From contig CM061133.1 of assembly GCA_030789695.1 (NCBI GenBank), positions 95,225,528-95,289,527 of the forward strand: a stretch of 64,000 bases of DNA. The letters are read 5' to 3'. Within the stretch, counting starts at the first letter, position 1; the number at the start of each line of letters is the position of its first letter. The notes beneath the pieces were generated by a model. The model had not been told where the DNA came from, ran no database searches, and saw only the letters and a program-made list of their open reading frames with translations. The translations under genes were made by a program, and so were the position numbers. Positions 56,780 to 64,000 of the stretch are shown here, one piece after another. The DNA comes from Scilla litardierei (Eukaryota; Streptophyta; Magnoliopsida; Asparagales; Asparagaceae).

Positions 56780-58240
56780 GGTTTTAGTGGTGGCCCATGC
56801 AGGTCCTGCAACTGCGGAAATTCAGAACGATGAGAACACTTTTCATTAGCCAAAATATCCAGAACTAGTTCGTACACAAAATTACTCATCTCGGCACGAT
56901 AGGAAAGACCAATACCAGGATAGTCGGAAGAGTTAGTTAGACACTCGTGCTCGTTAGTTAGACACCCTTTGCCATGACTTAAAATTATCATCTTGGGAGT
57001 CACCTTAGCGATTGATCATCCAGCTCTGACCTTATTAGACCTTTGAGTTCGTTAGTCGTTCGCTTAGATTTATTGAATCTAGGGCCCAACCGAATGTAGC
57101 GATCATTGCCGTGCAAGTCGAACTTGAGACGCCTGCAAGGAATATACTTCGAGGCGTAAGATATTCCAGATCTGTAGCTGAGATCTCGATCGCGATCCTC
57201 AACGAACCCTTACTTTGGCTTCCATATCGCAGTCTAGTTCGTGAAGAACCTTAGTGCTAAACCTTAGTCGACCCAATGATTATTTTCCCTTGATTTTACT
57301 ATTTCCTAATCATTACAATTCTGTGTTAATGATCGTAGGAAGCCCTCGTAGCGTACCCACGGAGTACTTCTCAATCGTACTTAAGTTTCAATCGTCGAAC
57401 CTGATCCCTGTCCTCGATTCACATAAACTCTTCATACCCGCCATCTTTAATCTTGAACTCTCCTTCTAAAAAGTATTTTCAATATCTCATCTATTGAATT
57501 CTTCGCTAAGTTTAAAACCCTGTCAAAACTTTTACTTGGATTTTCTACGTTTCAGTCGATTTAAACCCTAACTTGATTATGAAACCCTTCTGACGCGACC
57601 CTTAGTTGATATCATATAATGACTTCCACACATACATCTTTCACACTTCTGTTTCACATAACTACCCTATTTTTCCCTCAGGCAATGAACTTTAAAAAAA
57701 AAGATTATTTCTAAGTCGCTAGTTCGAATGTCACCTCCTTTTCTTACTAAAGTATTTTGAAACGGTCATTGATGCATACTTTTAAAATATTTTACTAAGT
57801 TAAATATAACTTCAGAATCCTGTGTGTCAATTTTATAATCATCGTCTTCAAATATTCTAAGAAAAGAAGTTTTTTTTCTTTCTTTTCCTTGTACAAACCT
57901 ATTTTTTTTATTTTGTAAAACAAGCACTACATCGCTACGCCCATGTTACTCTTCACTCATTGTTGACTAATCACATTTTACATTTTAACTTATTCTATAT
58001 GTTCGCTATTTTACGATGTTATTATCTTCACACACATCATCCTTATCTTCTTACCTTGGTTCATAAATATTTTTGGTCACCCAACCAAACTACTTTCTTA
58101 ACCATACCATCTTCGAAACCGTCCATCACAACATCAACTCGTTGCCCCATTCCTGCACCTTGCTTAGTTATCATATTAGAGCTTATCTTTCCCTATGTCA
58201 ACTTTAGTTTAAGTATAGTGGGACCATTAGCTTGATTATG
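56780..58240 (+). other. non-coding internal region of element C
   Basis: It begins GGTTTTAGTGGTGGCCCATG as in A1 and B. It has patchy similarity to A1 34700-36200 but no zinc knuckles and no pol motif. Short frames (57254-57469, 57960-58235) are not conserved. Confidence 0.65.
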
Positions 58241-59720
58241 GTGTTGTGGTGCATGTATATAGATAGTGAGTGTGGACCCGCACATGCTAATCTCTATATA
58301 CCACCCATGTATGAGTGAGCTTACCCTTAGTATATTAGTATAGTGTGATTATCTACTGTGTGGTATGTGTGTGTACGATAATGTGTGATATATGTATATA
58401 GTTGAGTATAGATTAGTAAGTGTTATATGTATACTTAGGCAAGCGATTAGCTATATCACTATAGGAATACACGTGCGTGTTAGATTTAGTATTGGCTAGT
58501 TACTAAGAGTATATGTACCTTAGTCGTACTTGTTAATGGTTGTAATTATATGCTAGTACAGTGTTATGCAAGTTAGGTGTATGATGATAGGTGTGCATGA
58601 AGTTGTGTGTGCAGATTTATTGTGTGATTTATATGTTTGGCGTATGCTCGTGTGGGATATGTATGTGGTTAGTTATAGGTATGTATGTATATACATATAT
58701 TGGATGGATAAGTGTGTTTTATGTATAGTAAGATTATAATATTACCCCTACGGGATGATGTATGAGCATGTGTATACCAGGAAGTATGTATAGTCATATG
58801 TTGTGACTACGTATATGGATGTATGTAATGTTATACTAGCCCTATGTAAACTACCATGGTTGTGTATACCGGTGTGTGTATATATATGTCCTATATAGGT
58901 ACGAGATTGGAGTGTAGTAGTGTAAGTATGTATATGTATATAAAATGAACGCATGTATAAGTATTTGGAAATGTGTGATATATGAGTAGGTATATGCATG
59001 TAGACGTATTTTGTCTCCTTATAAAGTATGTATGACCGGGATAGAATGATCTTAGTGTCTAAGTCCGCTCACCCCTAGGTCGACCTATTTAAGGAAGTCT
59101 GAGAACGGATTTGATCCTAAGGTGTGTAGTTTATGACGACTCTAGTGCTATGAGTAAGGCGTGTATAAATCTGAGTTTGGCATAAGGTATTACGTGCATG
59201 TATATACGTGTAGTGGTATGTATTATAATGTGTATATGGTATTATGCGGTATGTAATAGTGATTGTATGTGTTAATTAACAAAGAATGATTGTATTTTGT
59301 ATTAGTGGTAAGTTTATATGGCGTGTGGTACTATATCAGTATATATTGTGAGCGTATAAGATGAATGGTAATACTTTATGTGTCAGTAATAATGCGAGTG
59401 TGCAAGGTGACGTCGTAATTACAACTAGTAAATTGATGTGGTGGTGTAGTAAAATGTTACTATTCACTCGAGTATAATATCAGTTGGATTATATTTGTAG
59501 GATGATATTATATTGGACGTGTTATGTTAATACATAATTGGTAATGTGTGTATGCGTATTGTTACCACTACTAGCATGGACATTGACTAGTATTATCAGC
59601 GGTAATACTATTGGTATGGATGTTAGTATTTGAAATACTATTTGAATATGATTATTTATCGTGTGTATACATTAGAAGAGAGGTGCGAGTGTTACCCTAA
59701 TGTTTTTCTCGGTACCTTAG
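58240..59720 (+). repeat. low-complexity C-poor tract before the PPT (element C)
   Basis: About 1.5 kb of GTATGTATATGTRTA-like sequence on the sense strand. It includes a decayed PPT-like segment at 59094-59130 (AAGTCTG...CGGATTT, then CCTAAGGTGTGTAG). Confidence 0.7.
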
Positions 59721-59727
59721 CCGATAA

Positions 59728-59763
59728 GATTCCGAGGACGGAATCGTTTTAAGGTGGGTAAGA
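59728..59763 (+). promoter_or_regulatory. PPT and adjoining hairpin of element C
   Basis: Arms GATTCCG and CGGAATC with loop AGGA (59728-59745), then AAGGTGGGTAAGA before the LTR start at 59764. It differs from the A1/B hairpin by compensating changes at two pairs. Confidence 0.85.
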
Positions 59764-61123
59764 TGTAACGACCGGTTTAGCGATACGTAGTTTGCTTCCA
59801 TCTCGTACGGTATATCCTTCTTCGTAATCGTAGTTAAGTCGTAACGTATCCGCATCCGTACCCGTACCCGTATCCACTTCTATTCTTTCTTCATACTTAT
59901 TATTATTGTTCTTAAACTTTCTAGTAAATTTTTTTAAATTCTCTTCTTAAAGATTGTTTTAAAGTTTTGATTCAAAATTCAAATTCGACATTTAAACTTT
60001 TGCCTTCCTTATCATACCACGTACCCATATTCGGTTACTAATCCATATACATTTTAGTTATTATTATTATTTTTACCCATCATGAAATTATCTCTTCCCA
60101 TAATTAGTTTTAGATCTCAAATTCAAATTTCATAATTCGAGCATTTCTTTTAATTCAAACTTTTTTTAAAAAAAACTTCGCATTTAAATCCTATTTAAAC
60201 ATATTATTAAATTGACTTAACTAGCTCCAATTGCCTTGATTAAACCTAATAAATCCATTTAAGCCATTTCAAATTCCTTCCTAAATAAATAATAGACACG
60301 TTTCTAACCCTACACCCGGATCCACACTCACGCACACAGCTAGGTACATGAGTATGAGACTAAAAAATAGAGTAATAATAATAATAATATTTAACTAAAC
60401 CTAGGCCTAGCTATTTCCCTACAAATAGAGCACCAGGCCAACTTCCCCAGGTTTTTTTTTCATGCAACAACTCAACTTTACAAAAAAAACAAACAAAAGC
60501 AAAACCTGACCTAAAAAAAACTAGCACCAACTCTCACGTGTTGTCCCAAGCCATCATTTCTTAGAAACCCTATAACTAGCCTATTCACATGCTACCCTTT
60601 GAACCCCCTGCACACTAAAGTACTAGGTTATATTATAAAACCCTAGCTTTACCTTTTCTTCCCCAAGCCGTTCACAGCCGCCCTAACCTTCCCAATCCAC
60701 GCAACGAAAAACAAATCCGTCGCCCTGTCCTTCCCTCCACACGAAAGAGCAGTGGCCCCTTCCTTCTTCTTCGCACGAGAGCTAGGCGACATCCCCCTCG
60801 CCAACTCAAAGCCCGCGGCCTCGCAATGCCGGCCTCATCCTCCCCCTCACGGCCTACTCCCCTCCTTCTCCTCTCCACAGCCGCAACCAACCCGTGCTTC
60901 TCCCCTCCTCCTCCTTCTTCTTCTATCAACCACAGGCCGCGCCGCCCCTCTCATCCGCCTACCCATCCTCCGCCTCACCCCCTAGTCTTGCAGACGCCGA
61001 CGCCTATTCCTCTGTGCCCTCCTCCCCGATCCGGCAACCCACAAGCCCTCGCGTGTCCATCTACCTCGCCCACACAAGCCCCTCCGCCATGCCCCAGGCC
61101 GCCATCCGACAACAGCATCACAC
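59764..61123 (+). repeat. 3' LTR of element C, left part
   Basis: It is collinear with 53233-54594. It stops after GCATCACAC, where the other copy continues CGGCCCAAGG, so the insertion point of the copia element is fixed by comparison. Confidence 0.92.
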
Positions 61124-63701
61124 TGTAGGAATATGATGCCCTCAAGGCCATTTATTCCTGTGTGAATAGCACAAACATCTTTTTCGAAATAACAGTAAGC
61201 TGTTTGGTAATAATTTATCTAAGTTATATTGTAATGTAGTTAACATTAGATATCAACTTAGGTAAAGTCCTGAGACTTTATGCAAGGTCAAACGGGTATC
61301 GAGATGAGTATCTCGATCATGGAGAAACGTTTGACCGTCTGTACCATAAGTCTAAAATGGTTCGTGGTCGTAGATGTTTCGAGACAAGGATATCGAAACA
61401 TCGGATAGACCATTGTGTCTTAGTCTTCACCGTTTAGCGGTGGCGATGATCTCATGATCGCTTGACTTGGCGAAGTCGAAGACGAGACACAGGTGCTCAT
61501 TAGAATGAGTTCACTGAACGATCCACTAGAGTTATCATATGGTTATATTGACCAATCTGTCAGTGATAACTCTAAGTGATGGTAGGATAGTTGGTCTTTT
61601 GACTTGAGGTCATTTTGACGGACCTGTGCATGAACGGTGCCACTTAGATCAACTGACCTAGTTTCGAGGCAAGGCCTGTCGAAAGGTCTTTTGATTGGGT
61701 GTCACTTGAAACGTACAAGGCGAGTAATGACCAAGAGAGGATTCGTCTCTCCCGGTCAATGGGAGTTAGTGTCGTAGAGTTAGTTCGGTCTTTAGTAAAA
61801 ACTCTGCGCAGAGTATGTTGGAAGAAGTCCAACATTAGTTGACTAAAGATCGATGGAAACTAACTTGACCGTACCCTAGACTTGATCTACACGACATATT
61901 TAAGACGAAGAGACTATAACTACGGAATTCATCACGGAAACAGTCAGGTGGTCCCGACAATACTCATGTCAATGAGTTAACCACAAAATGATGATTCCTG
62001 AAGCAGGGACGGCAACCACTGCTCGTGGTCACTGCCGTATAGGGCTTCGAGCCCAACCTGTTGTAAGGGTCAGGCTGTAGGGTCTCACACAGAGTGCAAC
62101 GCTTTGTCTAGTAATAGGTAGAAAATAGTTAGGGAGAATATTTGCATTTGATGCAAAAGAAGAGATAATTGCATTTGATGCAATATGGTAATTTAAGCTT
62201 AGATAGGGACTATTTTGCATTTGATGCAAAAGCGATTAAATGTGTATTAAATTGTTTAATACAATATTTAATAATATAAATGCAAGGAAAAGTTCACGGG
62301 TAAGCCGGGAATGTCCCGGTCTAGACCCAGGTTCGAACGGCGTCCAAATCAGACACCAGATGATCAAGTTATGCTCAAAACAGCCCAAAGGGTCAGATCA
62401 GACCAGACCAGACAGACCAGATTAGTCTGGATCTGGTCTGGCCTGCAGACCAGACCCAGGCTGCCCAGGCCTGGGCGCCCAGGCCCAAACAAGGGCCTGG
62501 GCGCCCAGGCCTGGGCGCCCAAGCACCTGGGCACAGGCCCAGGCGCTGGGCGCCTGGGCCTGGGCCCAGGCGGGCCCGCCTGGGCGCCCAGGCGCCCGCC
62601 TGGGCCCCTGGGCGCTGGGCCCAGGCGCCCTGGGCGCCAGGCCTGGCGCCTGGGTAGCGCCCAGGCCTGGCCTGGGCTGCGCCCAGGTCCGGGTCTGGGC
62701 TGCACCCGGGTTCAGGCCTGGGCAGGTTTTGTGGGTCCCACCTTTGGGTGTGGAACCCTAGGTTTAATGGGCAGTTTTTGACGGCTCAGTTTTTGTGAAA
62801 AACTAGCCTAGGGCTGATCTTTGGACACTCAATTGGAGGATCAAACGAACTCCGATTGACGAACCGTTTTTTCCTATGCGTTCATGGTTGAACGCTTGTC
62901 GTATTGATAGGTTGTATCAATCCTGAAGCTCAACAGTGAGTGAGTTAAAATTCACGGAAGTTTGCACTTTGTGAAGTGCAAACTAACTTGATTTTAATTA
63001 ACTCATCATTTAGTCCCACATCGGATTTTGATAAAAGGGGAGAGTCCGCCGCCTATATAAATAGGGGTCTCCCCCCTTTCTCAAAACTCGTCCCAAGCTC
63101 TAGATCTGAGCGGCTCTCGTAAATGTTGAAGCACGCTCGGATCTAGGCTTGAATCAATATTTCTCTTCTCCCTAAATTTCTGCCTTACTCCTGCGGGCTC
63201 TAGCAAAGCCACAAAGGAGTTCAGATTCTAGATCTGAAATCTTGGCGGAGGTTTCACTCGCGTGAAACTTTCTTCGGCGCGTGGTTGGCTCGGCGGCACT
63301 GGGATTGATCGCCTCGGGATGCGGAGCGGTTCGAGGAGCGGTTCGGGGAGCGGTTCAAGGAGCGGCTCGGCGTGGGACGGGAGCAGCTCGGAAGACGGAG
63401 CGGAACATCTCGCCTGCTCCAGGGCTGAGATTCCGGGTATGTGGTTAAAGTTTTATTAGCATTAGTTTAGTTTAATCGCAGTAGGCTAGATCCTTCTTGG
63501 AATGGTCAGATCCATCCCAAGTCGGCATAGATCTTGGCATAGGGTCTTGGACCTTTGGGCTAAGTTAAAAATGTTTTAACTGCTTGTTAATTTTAGATTA
63601 ACTGTTTTTCTTCCGCTGCAACTCTCTTTTGTTTCTATGTTCCGTCCGACTTAGGACGGGACTAGAGTTTTTGTGCCCTATGGGACCGCCAATCCCCAAC
63701 A
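61124..63701 (+). repeat. 5' LTR of plus-strand copia
   Basis: 2578 bp, collinear with 5521-3035 in reverse. It has a GC-rich palindrome cluster (62455-62720) and a TATA box CTATATAAATAG (63053-63064). The leader has a run of four 12-bp GAGCGGTTCGGG-like units (63323-63370). The frames at 62311-62781 and 63262-63459 follow from this composition and are not called. Confidence 0.88.
62455..62720. repeat. GGGCGCCC palindrome cluster in copia LTR
   Basis: About 265 bp of overlapping CCTGGGCGCCCAGG and AGGCCTGG words, almost purely G and C. It is upstream of the TATA box, at the position where the related LTR has AGCGGGC-type words (3985-4260). Confidence 0.88.
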
Positions 63702-63702
63702 G

Positions 63703-64000
63703 TGGTATCAAAGCCTAGGTTTGCGTAGTCGATCTAGGTACTGCGATTTGATTAAACTTATTAATGCTTTTTAAATACTTTTAAATTTTTTAAAGTTATT
63801 AGATAATTTTAAAAAATGTTTTGAAGTTCAAAATTCTATGTGTTAAATTTTTGAACATGAAAATTTTAAAATAACGTTTTAAAATTTATGTGATAATTTT
63901 TAAAACTAATTTTAAATGTTTAAAAGTTTAAAATTATTTTGGATGCCTAAAATTTTTTATATGATAAATTTTTTAAGCATGGAAATTTTAAAATAGTATT
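63703..64000 (+). other. copia PBS and AT-rich leader
   Basis: TGGTATCAAAGCC starts one base after the LTR end, an initiator-Met-type PBS with one difference in its core. The following sequence becomes rich in TTTTAAA words. No ORF was found before the window ends. Confidence 0.75.

Larger units (their letters stand above)
53233..61123 (+). mobile_element. pol-less gypsy-type element C
   Basis: 5' LTR 53233-56779 (TGTAACGACC...GGCGTTACA), internal 56780-59763, then the 3' LTR from 59764, which is cut at 61123 by a copia LTR. The first ~1360 bp of the two LTRs differ at only a few tens of positions by eye, so the insertion is fairly recent. The internal region has the shared GGTTTT...TGGTGGCCC start, a C-poor tract and a PPT hairpin, but no coding domain. 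Confidence 0.9.
61124..64000 (+). mobile_element. Ty1/copia element, 5' LTR and leader
   Basis: The LTR spans 61124-63701 and starts TGTAGGAATATG. The PBS is at 63703 and an AT-rich leader follows to the window end. It is the same family as the minus-strand element at 1-5521. Gag is expected beyond the window. Confidence 0.88.

Noticed and set aside
62311..62781. Long open frames on both strands in GC-rich copia LTR sequence
   Set aside because: They follow from the repeated GGGCGCCC words. The peptides are low-complexity Gly/Pro/Arg/Ala and appear on both strands. The homologous LTR has no matching frame.
1..64000. Host protein-coding genes, tRNA or rRNA genes
   Set aside because: Every segment could be assigned to an LTR element or its remnant. 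I saw no tRNA cloverleaf sequence, rRNA sequence or host exon.

Overview
The window is plant nuclear DNA made almost entirely of nested LTR retrotransposons. I see no intact host gene, no tRNA or rRNA gene and no CRISPR array. Plant origin follows from the element types: a SIRE-like Ty1/copia element with an env-position ORF, an Athila-like Ty3/gypsy element with a tRNA-Asp-type primer site, copia elements with TGGTATCAGAGC-type primer sites, and large gypsy derivatives without pol. The species cannot be told. All boundaries were read by eye and may be off by a base or two.

Layout. 1-5521: 5' part of a minus-strand copia element (LTR 3035-5521, leader, broken gag), sitting in a gypsy LTR remnant (5522-7617, minus sense). 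7618-12534: decayed SIRE-like copia (integrase, RT, RNase H, env-like ORF), resuming at 49089-51009 (3' tail, PPT, partial 3' LTR). The gap holds an Athila-like gypsy element (12535-49088). That element carries a 6.3-kb gag-only copia in its 5' LTR (13226-19512, TSD AATTC) and a 20-kb block in its integrase (23658-43683, TSD GGAAG). The block is a minus-strand pol-less gypsy element (B) whose right LTR holds a solo Athila-family LTR (30655-41303, TSD TAGTT). The solo LTR in turn holds another pol-less gypsy element (A1, 31376-40412, TSD TCTAG/TCCAG). This gives five layers. Right of 51009, a gypsy LTR (51010-53232) is interrupted by a third pol-less gypsy element (53233-61123), which is interrupted by a plus-strand copia LTR and leader (61124-64000).

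All pol and env-like reading frames are broken by stops, frameshifts or loss of catalytic residues. The most interesting signals are in the non-coding parts. (1) The related gypsy LTRs share a module of hairpins whose arms show compensating changes. (2) The same LTRs carry a 35-codon acidic ORF that keeps its exact 108-nt length in five LTR copies. (3) A hairpin beside the polypurine tract shows compensating changes between families. (4) Each LTR family has its own cluster of short palindromic words. The SIRE and Athila elements also carry such a cluster between pol and the env-like ORF. (5) A C-poor low-complexity tract of 1.2-1.8 kb stands before the PPT, where pol would be expected, in three pol-less gypsy elements.
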